33,792 nucleotides of DNA from Nocardia asiatica NBRC 100129 (GCF_000308415.1 NZ_BAFS01000003.1:1-33792), one strand, 5' to 3'. Shown: positions 7,050 through 14,938, counted from the first letter of the stretch. A program made the numbers and translations. The notes: generated by a model not told the origin, from the sequence alone.

Positions 7050-7706
7050 TCAGGCGGCGTCGCCCGACACCGCGTCAAGGGATGGCAGGGGAAGTGAGCA
7101 GATTTCGCGCGCCTCGTCGGCGGAAAGGCCGAACATGTGCAGCAGGTCCTCGGTGACCTGATCGGTGGCGGCCGCGTCGTCGCGCTCCGGGTGGTCGTGC
7201 AGTAATTGCCCGAGGCACAGAGCTGCCCCCGCCACGATCGTCATGGCCAGCTCCGCGTCGCGCGTCTGGAACCGGCCCGCGCGTGCGGCGGCTTCGATAT
7301 CGCGACGAGCGCGAGGTGCGAGACCTTTCCGCGAGGCGGTGAGCGTCAGCCCGTTGTTGAGCAGCACCTTGCTCAGAGTCGGGACTCGCCGGTGCATGCG
7401 TCCGGTGAGCCGGAAGCTCTGCGCGAAGACGTGCGCCGGGTCGTCGATGTCCGCGCAGAGGCGGTCGAGTACCGCGCCGTGCTGGTCGAGCGCCTCCTCG
7501 ACCGCGGCCTGCAACAGCTCTTCGCGGCTGTGGAAGTGGTTGTAGAACGACCCCATGCCGACGTCGGCAGCCTGGGTGATCTCCAGGATCGGCGCGTTCG
7601 CTTTCCCGGTCGCGATGAACGACTGGGCCGCGCTCACGAGGGCGGCGCGGGTACGGGCCTTGCGGCGCTGCAAGCGGTTGGGTTCCGTGCTGGTCTGCTC
7701 GGTCAT
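7050..7706 (-). CDS. TetR-family transcriptional repressor of the divergent catabolic operon
   Basis: This 218-residue protein has the TetR N-terminal HTH (about residues 14-62: RKARTRAALVSAAQSF, then ITQAADVGMGSFYNHFHSRE) and a helical ligand-binding and dimerisation domain. The start ATG at 7706 has GGAGAGGAG just upstream. It is transcribed away from the catabolic operon beginning at 7840. The 133-bp gap contains two near-identical 14-bp palindromes (7762-7775 and 7806-7819), most simply read as its operators. By analogy it would repress the operon and itself until an aromatic substrate or CoA intermediate binds. The ligand is unknown. Confidence 0.85.
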   Translation of the reverse strand: MTEQTSTEPNRLQRRKARTRAALVSAAQSFIATGKANAPILEITQAADVGMGSFYNHFHSREELLQAAVEEALDQHGAVLDRLCADIDDPAHVFAQSFRLTGRMHRRVPTLSKVLLNNGLTLTASRKGLAPRARRDIEAAARAGRFQTRDAELAMTIVAGAALCLGQLLHDHPERDDAAATDQVTEDLLHMFGLSADEAREICSLPLPSLDAVSGDAA

Positions 7707-7761
7707 GCCCGCTCCTCTCCCTGTCGGTGGCCCGGACCATCGTAGCGCCGCAATTCAGACA

Positions 7762-7775
7762 TGACGAATTCATCA
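7762..7775. promoter_or_regulatory. Putative TetR operator, copy 1
   Basis: TGACGAATTCATCA is a 14-bp palindrome with one mismatched pair. It shares the pattern TGACGA-WW-TCRTCA with the perfect copy at 7806-7819. The centres are 44 bp apart, close to four helical turns. Confidence 0.55.
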
Positions 7776-7782
7776 GTGATGC

Positions 7783-7788
7783 TTGACT
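7783..7788 (+). promoter_or_regulatory. Possible -35 element (TTGACT) of the catabolic operon
   Basis: TTGACT matches the sigma-70/SigA -35 consensus in five of six bases and lies between the two operators. No good -10 hexamer is visible at 16-18 bp, but downstream operator DNA would cover that region. This is a weak call. Confidence 0.3.
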
Positions 7789-7805
7789 GAATGATTCGTC
7801 TTATG

Positions 7806-7819
7806 TGACGATATCGTCA
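7806..7819. promoter_or_regulatory. Putative TetR operator, copy 2 (perfect palindrome)
   Basis: TGACGATATCGTCA is perfectly self-complementary. It lies 20 bp before the start codon of the first operon gene, where a bound repressor would block transcription. Confidence 0.6.
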
Positions 7820-7839
7820 GTGAAAGAAGGGAGCGGTCG

Positions 7840-8973
7840 ATGACCGACCAGCACGACCCGCACACCGGATTGCACAGCGAACACGGCGCGGCGGCGGGCG
7901 AGCATCCGGGGCGAGCGCACGATCCGATCGTGAAGGTGCACGATCTGGCGTGGCTGGAGTTCGAGAAGCCGGATCTGGCGCGCGCCGAGATATTCGCGCA
8001 CGCGTTCGGTTTCTCGACTTCACTGCGCACGGCCGACGAGCTGCATCTACGGGGTGCGGACCCCGCCGCGCCGTGCGTGGTGATTCGCCAGGGCGTGCGC
8101 TCGCGGTTCCTCGGCCCTGCTTTCCGCGCGGCGGACACCGCCGACCTGCTCCGGCTGGCCCACGCCGGAAGCGGCACGGTGATGAACTTGCCCGAGTCCC
8201 TGGGTGGATCGACGGTCGATTTGACCGACCCGAGCGGATTGCGGGTGCGGGTTGTCGCCGACACTCACACATTGCCGGCCCTGCCCGCGCAATCGCCGCA
8301 CCCGTTGAACTTCGGGCACGAACTCGCCCGCGTGAACCGGACGCAGCGGCCGCCTCGCGTGCCGGCGCGGGTGCAGCGGCTCGGGCATGTGGTGGTGCAG
8401 ACCACCAGGTACCGCGAAACGCTGGACTGGTATCTGCGGCACCTGGGCCTGATAGTCAGCGACTTCCTCTATTACCCGGGGCAGCGTGAGCGCGGCCCGG
8501 TGATGAGTTTCATCCGCTGCGATCGCGGCAAGACACCCGCCGATCACCACACGCTGGCGTTGGTGCTCGGGCCGGTGAACCGATACGTGCATTCGGCCTA
8601 TCAAGTCGCCGATCTGGACGCACTGGCCGCGGGCGGGGAGTACCTGCGCGATCACGGTTACTACCGGTCGTGGGGGATCGGCAGACACATCCAGGGCAGC
8701 CAGATCTTCGACTACTGGCGTGATCCGGACGGGTTGCTGGTCGAGCATTTCAGCGACGGCGACATGTTCGACTGCACGGTGGAACCCGGCTGGGCTCCGT
8801 TCACCGCCTCGGGGCTGGCGCAGTGGGGGCCACCGGCCAGCAAAGACTTCCTCGGCCTCAAACCGGGCCGGGAATCCCTTCGCGAGCTGGCGGCGATGGT
8901 CGACGCGCTGCGCGAGGACAACGAATTCGACCTCCGCCGCCTGCGCGGCCTATGGAAAGTAGCCAGCTCATGA
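7840..8973 (+). CDS. VOC-family (type I extradiol-like) ring-cleavage dioxygenase
   Basis: This 377-residue protein has two tandem vicinal-oxygen-chelate modules, the size and layout of type I extradiol dioxygenases such as 2,3-dihydroxybiphenyl dioxygenases. The likely Fe(II) ligands in the C-terminal module are the His in VQRLGHVVVQT, a His in PADHHTLALVLG and the Glu in DGLLVEHFSDGD. The motif YYRSWGIGRHIQGSQIFDYW, just before the Glu strand, is typical of ring-cleavage members. The predicted role is O2-dependent cleavage of a catechol-type ring in the cytoplasm. It is the first gene of a five-gene operon; AGAAGGGAG precedes the ATG, and its stop overlaps the next start (ATGA). The exact substrate is not determinable, and a non-oxygenase VOC role remains possible. 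Confidence 0.75.
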   Translation: MTDQHDPHTGLHSEHGAAAGEHPGRAHDPIVKVHDLAWLEFEKPDLARAEIFAHAFGFSTSLRTADELHLRGADPAAPCVVIRQGVRSRFLGPAFRAADTADLLRLAHAGSGTVMNLPESLGGSTVDLTDPSGLRVRVVADTHTLPALPAQSPHPLNFGHELARVNRTQRPPRVPARVQRLGHVVVQTTRYRETLDWYLRHLGLIVSDFLYYPGQRERGPVMSFIRCDRGKTPADHHTLALVLGPVNRYVHSAYQVADLDALAAGGEYLRDHGYYRSWGIGRHIQGSQIFDYWRDPDGLLVEHFSDGDMFDCTVEPGWAPFTASGLAQWGPPASKDFLGLKPGRESLRELAAMVDALREDNEFDLRRLRGLWKVASS

Positions 8974-9905
8974 GCATTTCTGTTCTGCGTACCTCCGACG
9001 CCTGGTGGGTGACTACACCTGCGGGCGCCGCCCGGATCGATACCGCCGCCAGCACCACCGGGCAACTGCTGGCCGACCGGCAGGCGATTCGCGCGGCGAC
9101 CGCGAGTACCGAGGTGGTGCCGGTGCAGAGCCTGGCGCTGGTGTCTCCGGTGACCGCACCGTGCCGGGTGGTGGCACAGATGACGAACTTCGCCTCGCAC
9201 GTGCGGGACTCCGGCGGTGACCCGGCCACGGTGCCGCTGACGTTCTTCCGCAAGGCATCCGGTTCGATCAGCGGGCCGCACGACGACGTCGTCCGGCCGC
9301 CGCATGTGCGGCTGCTGGATTACGAAGTGGAGATCGGGCTGGTGTTCGGTCGCGAAATGCCGGTCGGCTCCGAGATCACCGAAGCGAACCTCGCGGACTA
9401 TATCGCCGGGCTGGTCGTGACCAACGATATCTCCGCCCGCGATGTCCAATTGCCGAAAAGTCAGTTCTACGAGGCGAAGTCGTATCCGACGTTCACACCG
9501 GTCGGGCCGGCGCTGGTGCTGCTGGAGGCCGACGAGCTGAAGCGGTTCACCGATCTGCGGCTGCGGTTGTGGGTCAATGGCGGGTTGCGACAGGACATGA
9601 CCGTCGCCGACATGATCTACCGGCCGCTGGAGACCCTGCGTGTGTTGACCGGTTTCCAGCGCATGGACGCCGGCGACCTGCTGCTCACCGGAACTCCCGT
9701 CGGCACGGCGATCAGTGCGCCGCCCAAACCGGTCGAGATCATCGGCTCGCTGCTGCCGCCCGCGACGAAATGGAAGATGTTCTTCAGAAGCCAGGCGAAG
9801 AATCCGAAATACCTGCACGACGCAGACGTCATCGAGGCAACGGTGTCCACCGACGACGGCGCCATCGATCTGGGCCGCCAGCGCACCACGGTGAGGTACC
9901 GGTGA
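8970..9905 (+). CDS. Fumarylacetoacetate hydrolase (FAH) family protein
   Basis: This 311-residue protein carries the FAH catalytic-domain signatures: DYEVEIGLVFGRE (residues about 117-129, metal-binding acidic residues), NDISARDVQ (152-160) and LTGTPVG near residue 245. Family members are Mg2+-dependent C-C hydrolases, hydratases or decarboxylases acting on 2-oxo-acids from ring cleavage. In this operon it would process the dioxygenase product, taking the place of an alpha/beta hydrolase of the MhpC/BphD type, which is absent. The start overlaps the preceding stop by ATGA and its own stop overlaps the next start, so translation is probably coupled. Hydrolase versus decarboxylase activity cannot be told from sequence. 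Confidence 0.8.
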   Translation: MSISVLRTSDAWWVTTPAGAARIDTAASTTGQLLADRQAIRAATASTEVVPVQSLALVSPVTAPCRVVAQMTNFASHVRDSGGDPATVPLTFFRKASGSISGPHDDVVRPPHVRLLDYEVEIGLVFGREMPVGSEITEANLADYIAGLVVTNDISARDVQLPKSQFYEAKSYPTFTPVGPALVLLEADELKRFTDLRLRLWVNGGLRQDMTVADMIYRPLETLRVLTGFQRMDAGDLLLTGTPVGTAISAPPKPVEIIGSLLPPATKWKMFFRSQAKNPKYLHDADVIEATVSTDDGAIDLGRQRTTVRYR

Positions 9906-11788
9906 CCGAGCACCCGCTGTGGCCCCGCTACGCCGAACCGGCCGACCTGCCCGAGATCGAATCCGTGCCGCTGGCCGAGCGCGGCCTGCCGGAATCGACC
10001 TACACCCTGCTGACGCGGGCGGCGCAATCCTGGCCGGACCGCACCGCCGTCACCGTGCTCCCGGAAGCCGCCCGGTGGCGAGAACCGCTGCGGCGCACTT
10101 ATGCACAGCTGCTCGCCGATGTCCACCGGTACGCGAACCTGCTGCACGAAATCGGCGTGCGCCGCACCGACGCGGTGGCCCTGATCGCACCCAACTGCGC
10201 CGAACTGATCCCGGCGACACTCGCCGCGCAGCTCGCCGGGGTCGCCGCCCCGATCAACGGCGCACTGTCCAGGCGGCACATCGCCGAACTGCTCCAGCGC
10301 ACCGGGGCCCGCGTTCTCGTCGCCGCCGGACCCGAACTGTCCGCTGCTGTGTGGGCTACCGCCCGAGCCATGGCCGCCGACGGCATGGTGGACGCGGTGC
10401 TCGCGCTGCGCCCGACCGGCGTGGCCGAGCCGGAGCCGCTGGAACCCATCGATGGCGTGCGCGTCGGCTATCTCGACGAGCTGGCCGCGGTGCACGACGC
10501 GGCCGCCTTCGCCGGGACGCCGCCGCTGGCGCGGGACCTCGCCGCCTTGTTCCACACCGGCGGCACCACCGGCGTGCCGAAGCTGGCGGCGCACACCCAT
10601 GCCAACGAAGTCGCCAACGCTTGGATGATCGCCGCGAACTCCCTGCTCGACGGCGACGCGGTGGTGTTCGCGGCCCTGCCGCTGTTCCACGTCAACGCGC
10701 TGGTCGTCACCCTGCTCGCACCGTTGTTCAAGGGACAGCCGGTGGTATGGGCCGGACCGCTCGGCTATCGGGACCTGGCGATCTACGGCGAATTCTGGAA
10801 GATCGTCGAGCACTATCGGCTCGCCGCCATGAGCGCGGTGCCCACCGTCTACGCGGTGCTCGCGCAATGCCCGGTCGACGCGGATATCAGCAGTCTGCGC
10901 TACGCGATGGTGGGCGCCTCGCCGCTGCCGCCCGCGGTGCGGGAGGGCTTCGAGAAGCACACGGGGATCACGCTGGTCGAGGGCTACGGCCTCACCGAGG
11001 CGACTTGTGCCAGCGCGCGCAGCTTCCCTGACCTGCCGCGTCCGGGGTCGGTCGGCCAGCGTATGGCCTACCAGCAGGTGAAGGTGGTCCGAATTGGTCC
11101 GGACGGCACTCGGGCCGAACTGCCCACCGGCGAGACCGGCGTGCTGACGATCAGCGGCCCCACGGTGTTCGCCGGCTACGTGACCGGCCGCGCCCGGCAG
11201 GGTTATGCGCTCGACGGCATGGGCACACTGGTCGACGGCTGGCTCGACACCGGCGATCTCGCCCATATCGACGCCGACGGCTTCATCCATCTGCACGGTC
11301 GCGCGAAGGATCTGATCATTCGCGGCGGCCACAATATCGATCCGGCGCTGGTCGAGGACGCTCTGCTGGCCCACCCGCAAGTGACCGCGGCGGGCGCGGT
11401 GGGCCGCCCCGACGTCCATGCGGGGGAGGTGCCGGTCGCCTATGTCACTCTCGCGGCGGGCGCTGCCGTCGGGGAAACGGAATTGCTCGAGTGGGCGAGT
11501 GCTCGGGTGCCGGAGCGTGCCGCCGCACCGAAGACGGTCACCGTGCTCGACGCGCTGCCGGTCACCGATGTGGGCAAGCCCTACAAGCTCGGGCTGCGCG
11601 CCGACGCCACGCGCCGCGAACTCCTCGACGCACTCGGTGCGACCGCAGGGGTACGCGCCGTCGCGGCCACAATCGAGGACGGCGCCGTCGTCGCCACTGT
11701 CGAACTCGACGAGACCGCCGACGAGACCGCCGTAGCGGCGGTTCTGGGCCGGTACGCGATCGACTGGAAGATCGGGGTGCGTCGATGA
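9902..11788 (+). CDS. AMP-forming acyl-CoA synthetase with extra C-terminal tail
   Basis: This 628-residue ANL-superfamily ligase activates a carboxylic acid with ATP and CoA. Motifs seen are the phosphate loop HTGGTTGVPK (from about residue 218), EGYGLTEAT (about 360), the hinge region GWLDTGDLAHID with GRAKDLIIRGGHNI, and the catalytic lysine in KPYKLGLR (about 562). The start is GTG at 9902, overlapping the FAH stop (GTGA). About 60 residues follow the usual end of the family (from ADATRRELLDALGATAGV to the C-terminus). They resemble a small appended beta-alpha domain and are unusual. Context suggests it activates the aromatic acid substrate or a ring-cleavage acid. Confidence 0.85.
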   Translation: MTEHPLWPRYAEPADLPEIESVPLAERGLPESTYTLLTRAAQSWPDRTAVTVLPEAARWREPLRRTYAQLLADVHRYANLLHEIGVRRTDAVALIAPNCAELIPATLAAQLAGVAAPINGALSRRHIAELLQRTGARVLVAAGPELSAAVWATARAMAADGMVDAVLALRPTGVAEPEPLEPIDGVRVGYLDELAAVHDAAAFAGTPPLARDLAALFHTGGTTGVPKLAAHTHANEVANAWMIAANSLLDGDAVVFAALPLFHVNALVVTLLAPLFKGQPVVWAGPLGYRDLAIYGEFWKIVEHYRLAAMSAVPTVYAVLAQCPVDADISSLRYAMVGASPLPPAVREGFEKHTGITLVEGYGLTEATCASARSFPDLPRPGSVGQRMAYQQVKVVRIGPDGTRAELPTGETGVLTISGPTVFAGYVTGRARQGYALDGMGTLVDGWLDTGDLAHIDADGFIHLHGRAKDLIIRGGHNIDPALVEDALLAHPQVTAAGAVGRPDVHAGEVPVAYVTLAAGAAVGETELLEWASARVPERAAAPKTVTVLDALPVTDVGKPYKLGLRADATRRELLDALGATAGVRAVAATIEDGAVVATVELDETADETAVAAVLGRYAIDWKIGVRR

Positions 11789-12141
11789 CCATCGCATCGG
11801 TCGTGCTCGCCCTGGTCTCGGCGGTGTTCTTCGCGGCGATCGGTGCGGCGAAGGCGCTTGCGGCGCCGTCGATGCGGGAACGGGCGGCGCACGTGGGCTA
11901 CACCGTCGCGGCCTACCGGGCGATCGGCTGCGCCGAGCTGGCCGGTGCCCTCGGCCTGTTGCTCGGCGTCTGGTGCAGGCAGCTCGGAGTGGTAGCGGGG
12001 ATCGGCCTGTTGCTGTTGCTGATCGGGGCCGTCGTCGTGCACGTGCGCACCGGCGACGGCGTACGTGAGTTCGCTCCCGCGATGGTGAGCTGCGTGGTCA
12101 CCGTGGCGTATCTCGTGACCCAGCTCGGAGCCGCCGGATGA
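11785..12141 (+). CDS. DoxX-like small membrane protein
   Basis: This 118-residue protein has four predicted membrane helices: SVVLALVSAVFFAAIGAAKA, one around YRAIGCAELAGALGLLLGV, GVVAGIGLLLLLIGAVVVHV, and AMVSCVVTVAYLVTQLG. This is the fold and length of DoxX-like (DUF) proteins. Such proteins often accompany oxidoreductases and may supply a quinone- or thiol-linked function, but no reaction is proven for this type. ATGA overlaps at both ends place it firmly in the operon, between the ligase and the monooxygenase. Confidence 0.75.
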   Translation: MTIASVVLALVSAVFFAAIGAAKALAAPSMRERAAHVGYTVAAYRAIGCAELAGALGLLLGVWCRQLGVVAGIGLLLLLIGAVVVHVRTGDGVREFAPAMVSCVVTVAYLVTQLGAAG

Positions 12142-13658
12142 ACTTTCCGGTGGTGATCGTCGGCGCCGGGCCGACCGGGCTCACAGCGGCCCTGCTGCTC
12201 GCCCGATACGGTGTCGAGTCGCTGGTGCTGGAGCGCTGGGCTGACGTCTACCCGCAACCGCGCGCGGTGCACTTGGACGGCGAAATACGCAGGCTGTTGG
12301 CGACGCTGGGCGTGGGCGACGAGTTCGACGCCATCTCCCGGCCGGCGTTGGGCCTGCGCCTGCTCGACCGAAACCTGCGCGTGTTGGCCGAATTCCACCG
12401 CGATCCGGCAGGCGGCCGCAACGGGCACCCGGACGCGAACATGTTCGACCAACCGGAACTGGAGGCAATCCTGCGGGGCGCAGTGCGGCGCCATGCGGAG
12501 GTGACCCTTCGCGGCGACGTCGAAGTCACCGCGGTAACCGCGGAAAAAGACTGTGTCCGAGTCGAATTCACCGACCGGACCACCGGCGCGGCGGAGTCGG
12601 CGCGTGCGCGCTACGTGCTTGGCTGCGACGGCGCCAACAGCCTGGTTCGCGCCGCCATCGGCGCGCGGATGCGTGAGCTGAACTTCGAGCAGCGGTGGCT
12701 GGTCGTCGACGTCGCGACGACGGCCGAACTCGGGGAGTGGGAAGGCGTACATCAAGTCTGCGATCCGGACCGCGCCGCGACCTACATGCGCATCGGCGCA
12801 ACCCGGCACCGCTGGGAGTTCCGGCTGCGTCCCGGTGAGGTCGCGGCGGACTACGACGGGATCGGCCTGCTCCACGACCTGATCCGCCCGTGGACCGGGG
12901 ACGTCGCGGCCACGGAACTGCGACTGCTGCGCGTGGCCGAGTACACCTTCCGCGCCCAGCTCGCCGAACGCTGGCAGGCCGGCCGGATCTTCCTGCTGGG
13001 CGACGCGGCCCACCTCACCCCGCCCTTCATCGGTCAGGGGATGGGCGCCGGACTGCGCGACGCGGCCAACCTCACCTGGAAGCTCGCCGGAGTCCTCGCC
13101 GGAGCCTTGCCGGAGCGGGTGCTGGACTCCTACCAGACCGAACGAAAACCACACGCGCGGACCATGATACAGCTGGCCAAGCTCACCGGGATGGCCATGA
13201 CCGAAGGCGGTGAACTGGGCAATCTCCTGCGCCGCCTGCTCGCGCCACAGTTGCGTCGGCTGCCCGGCTTCCATGCCCTGGTGACCAGCGGCCGGACGCC
13301 GCCGCTGCGCCGGTCCGAACTGGTCGCGAGACGGCGTCCCGGGCGCGGCCGCGCGGGCCACCTCGTTCCCAACGCGGTGCTGGAGGACGGCCGACGCTAC
13401 GACGATGTCGTCGCGGGCCGGTACGCGATCGTCACCACGATCGAACCGACATCCGCGCAGCGCGCCCGGGTCGACGACCACGGCGGAGTGCTGGTCGTCG
13501 TCGGTCCGGCGGACGAACTGGGGCGTTGGGTGCGCCGGGGCGGGCACCGTGCGGTTCTCGTGCGGCCCGACGGCATCGTGCAGTGCGCCGCCCGCGACTT
13601 GCCGGCGCTCTGCGCGGCCCTGCCGCGATTCCTTCGCGGATCGACGGCCGAAACGTAA
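12138..13658 (+). CDS. MhpA-like FAD-dependent aromatic hydroxylase
   Basis: This 506-residue class A flavin monooxygenase resembles 3-(3-hydroxyphenyl)propionate hydroxylases. It has the Rossmann motif VVIVGAGPTGLTAALLLARY (GxGxxG at residues 9-14), the DG motif VLGCDGANSLVRAAIG and the GD motif GDAAHLTPPFIGQGMGAG (from about residue 288). It would hydroxylate a phenolic substrate to the catechol cleaved by the VOC dioxygenase. Its start overlaps the DoxX-like stop (ATGA), and it is the last gene of the operon. It is only distantly similar to the monooxygenase at 3003-4526, so it is not a recent duplicate. Confidence 0.85.
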   Translation: MNFPVVIVGAGPTGLTAALLLARYGVESLVLERWADVYPQPRAVHLDGEIRRLLATLGVGDEFDAISRPALGLRLLDRNLRVLAEFHRDPAGGRNGHPDANMFDQPELEAILRGAVRRHAEVTLRGDVEVTAVTAEKDCVRVEFTDRTTGAAESARARYVLGCDGANSLVRAAIGARMRELNFEQRWLVVDVATTAELGEWEGVHQVCDPDRAATYMRIGATRHRWEFRLRPGEVAADYDGIGLLHDLIRPWTGDVAATELRLLRVAEYTFRAQLAERWQAGRIFLLGDAAHLTPPFIGQGMGAGLRDAANLTWKLAGVLAGALPERVLDSYQTERKPHARTMIQLAKLTGMAMTEGGELGNLLRRLLAPQLRRLPGFHALVTSGRTPPLRRSELVARRRPGRGRAGHLVPNAVLEDGRRYDDVVAGRYAIVTTIEPTSAQRARVDDHGGVLVVVGPADELGRWVRRGGHRAVLVRPDGIVQCAARDLPALCAALPRFLRGSTAET

Positions 13659-13773
13659 CTGACGAAATGTTCATTTGGGTGCACTCGTGTGCCGCCCGCG
13701 ATACCGCCCTCAGCGGCAGGGACGAGCCGGGAGACCAGCTCGACGCGTTCTGGGCTGGTTCCCTGCAGCGCAG

Positions 13774-13779
13774 TAGGGT
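13774..13779 (+). promoter_or_regulatory. -10 element for a leaderless DLW-39 mRNA
   Basis: TAGGGT fits the actinobacterial -10 pattern TAnnnT and ends 7 bases before the ATG at 13787, so transcription would start at or next to the start codon. No purine-rich ribosome binding site is needed in that arrangement. Confidence 0.5.
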
Positions 13780-13786
13780 GGAAACC

Positions 13787-13894
13787 ATGAAGATTCTGCT
13801 CACCGCCGGTGTCGTGGTCCTGGTCCTCTTCGGCATCTCCAAACTGCGTCAGCGCGGCGACGCGGACCTGTGGCACGAGGTGACCACCCGCTGA
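13787..13894 (+). CDS. DLW-39 family small membrane protein
   Basis: This 35-residue protein (KILLTAGVVVLVLFGISKLR, then GDADLWHEVTTR) has one N-terminal membrane helix and the DLW motif of the small actinobacterial family DLW-39, typically found near the origin-proximal tRNA genes. Its function is unknown. It ends 6 bp before tRNA-Ala, and a TAnnnT hexamer 7 bases before the ATG suggests leaderless transcription, possibly through the tRNA. Its presence supports the plus-strand tRNA-Ala being the ancestral alaT. Confidence 0.75.
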   Translation: MKILLTAGVVVLVLFGISKLRQRGDADLWHEVTTR

Positions 13895-13900
13895 TCTACG

Positions 13901-13973
13901 GGGGCCTTAGCTCAATTGGCAGAGCACTGCCTTTGCAAGGCAGGGGTTAGGGGTTCGATTCCCCTAGGCTCCA
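13901..13973 (+). tRNA. alaT: tRNA-Ala(UGC), plus-strand copy (ancestral alaT position)
   Basis: This 73-base cloverleaf is identical to the minus-strand copy at 6838-6910. It has acceptor GGGGCCT/AGGCTCC with G3-U70, anticodon TGC and discriminator A; CCA is not encoded. In mycobacteria alaT lies next to ileT in the same neighbourhood, so this copy, with DLW-39 upstream and the core block downstream, is probably the original. Confidence 0.95.
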
Positions 13974-13979
13974 CGAACG

Positions 13980-14003
13980 CGCGGTGGAGGCGGGCGCACC
14001 GCG
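13980..14003 (+). terminator. Terminator hairpin after alaT
   Basis: CGCGGTG (13980-13986) pairs with CACCGCG (13997-14003) across a 10-base loop, starting 7 bp after the tRNA. It has no T-tract, as is common in actinobacteria. Confidence 0.45.
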
Positions 14004-14082
14004 AGACGGAATAGCGCCGGTCCACCAGGGCTGTGCGGGAATGGCGAAATTCCTGCCGCCGGCATGCCGATCGACCGATGTT

Positions 14083-14100
14083 TGTGTCCAATTGGACACA
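14083..14100. promoter_or_regulatory. 18-bp perfect palindrome upstream of parA
   Basis: TGTGTCCAATTGGACACA is perfectly self-complementary and lies 113 bp before the parA-like start. Its length and position suit an operator or centromere-like site bound by the ParA partner protein. I saw no second copy in the window. Confidence 0.55.
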
Positions 14101-14212
14101 GAGCGCCGAGCGGCACGGCCGCGGTGGAGGGGCGCAATCGGACGAAATTCGCTCGTCGTATGCCAGACTGGCCCCGCACAGTAATGCACTCCGCACCCCG
14201 GGAGGACCGTCT

Positions 14213-14938
14213 ATGACGAATTCTGTTGCGCCACTCGAATTGCCCGAACCTCTGGTCATCACGCTGGGGAATCTCAAGGGCGGTGTCGGCAAGACGACAT
14301 CGGCGTTCTTCTTGGCGAGTTACTTCGCTTCGGTGCACGAACTGCGGGTGCTGGTGATCGACGCCGACCCGCTCAGCCAGACCGGGTACTCGTGGTACCG
14401 ACGGCTGGTCAAAGGGGGCGTCGAAGTGCCGTTCGACCTGGTCGCCTTTCCCTCCCGGCACGTGAACGACTGCATCACGGACAATGCCGCCGATTTCGAT
14501 GTCATCATCGTGGACGCCGGCGGCGAGTCGGCCGAGATCTTCAAGGCGGCCATTCCCGAGAGCGACGAGCTGCTGTTGTTGACGAGTGTCAGCCCGTCCG
14601 AGGTGAAACGAGTGCCGAGCACGTTCAAAGCGGCCGAAGAAGCGGCCGCCGGTAGCGAACGGGAAATCCGGGTGCGGGTGCTCATGACCAAAGTCCCGGT
14701 GATCATGAAGAAAGGTGTGAACGTATCGACCGAATATCGCGCGCAGCGTGGGCACCTGGAAAGTGCGGGCTATGACGTATTCGATTCGTATCTGAGCGCT
14801 TGGAAATGGTACCGGGAGGCGGCCGACGGGGAGGTCGGGGAGGGCGCCGAGAACCCGATCGAGGATTTGGCCGAGTACCGGCGGGTGGGCGACGAGCTGG
14901 TGAGCGCCTACCGCGTGCTGATGGAGGTATCGGCCTGA
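14213..14938 (+). CDS. ParA-family ATPase
   Basis: This 241-residue protein has the deviant Walker A of ParA/MinD proteins, NLKGGVGKTTSA (residues 20-31, with both the signature lysine K22 and K27), Walker A' VIDADPLSQTG, and Walker B DVIIVDAGGES. It lacks an N-terminal DNA-binding extension, so it is of the short ParA type. Such ATPases dimerise on nucleoid DNA and move partner-bound cargo. GGGAGGA precedes the ATG. The stop overlaps the next start (TGATG), pairing it with the HTH-type protein at 14938 as a two-gene partition-like cassette. The chromosomal ParAB normally lies elsewhere near the origin, so this looks like an extra plasmid- or element-derived system. Confidence 0.8.
   Translation: MTNSVAPLELPEPLVITLGNLKGGVGKTTSAFFLASYFASVHELRVLVIDADPLSQTGYSWYRRLVKGGVEVPFDLVAFPSRHVNDCITDNAADFDVIIVDAGGESAEIFKAAIPESDELLLLTSVSPSEVKRVPSTFKAAEEAAAGSEREIRVRVLMTKVPVIMKKGVNVSTEYRAQRGHLESAGYDVFDSYLSAWKWYREAADGEVGEGAENPIEDLAEYRRVGDELVSAYRVLMEVSA

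Noticed and set aside
9617..11797. 726-residue minus-strand open frame opposite the acyl-CoA synthetase
   Set aside because: It is an antisense shadow with His/Arg/Gly-rich low-information composition; the plus strand carries unmistakable ANL-ligase motifs.
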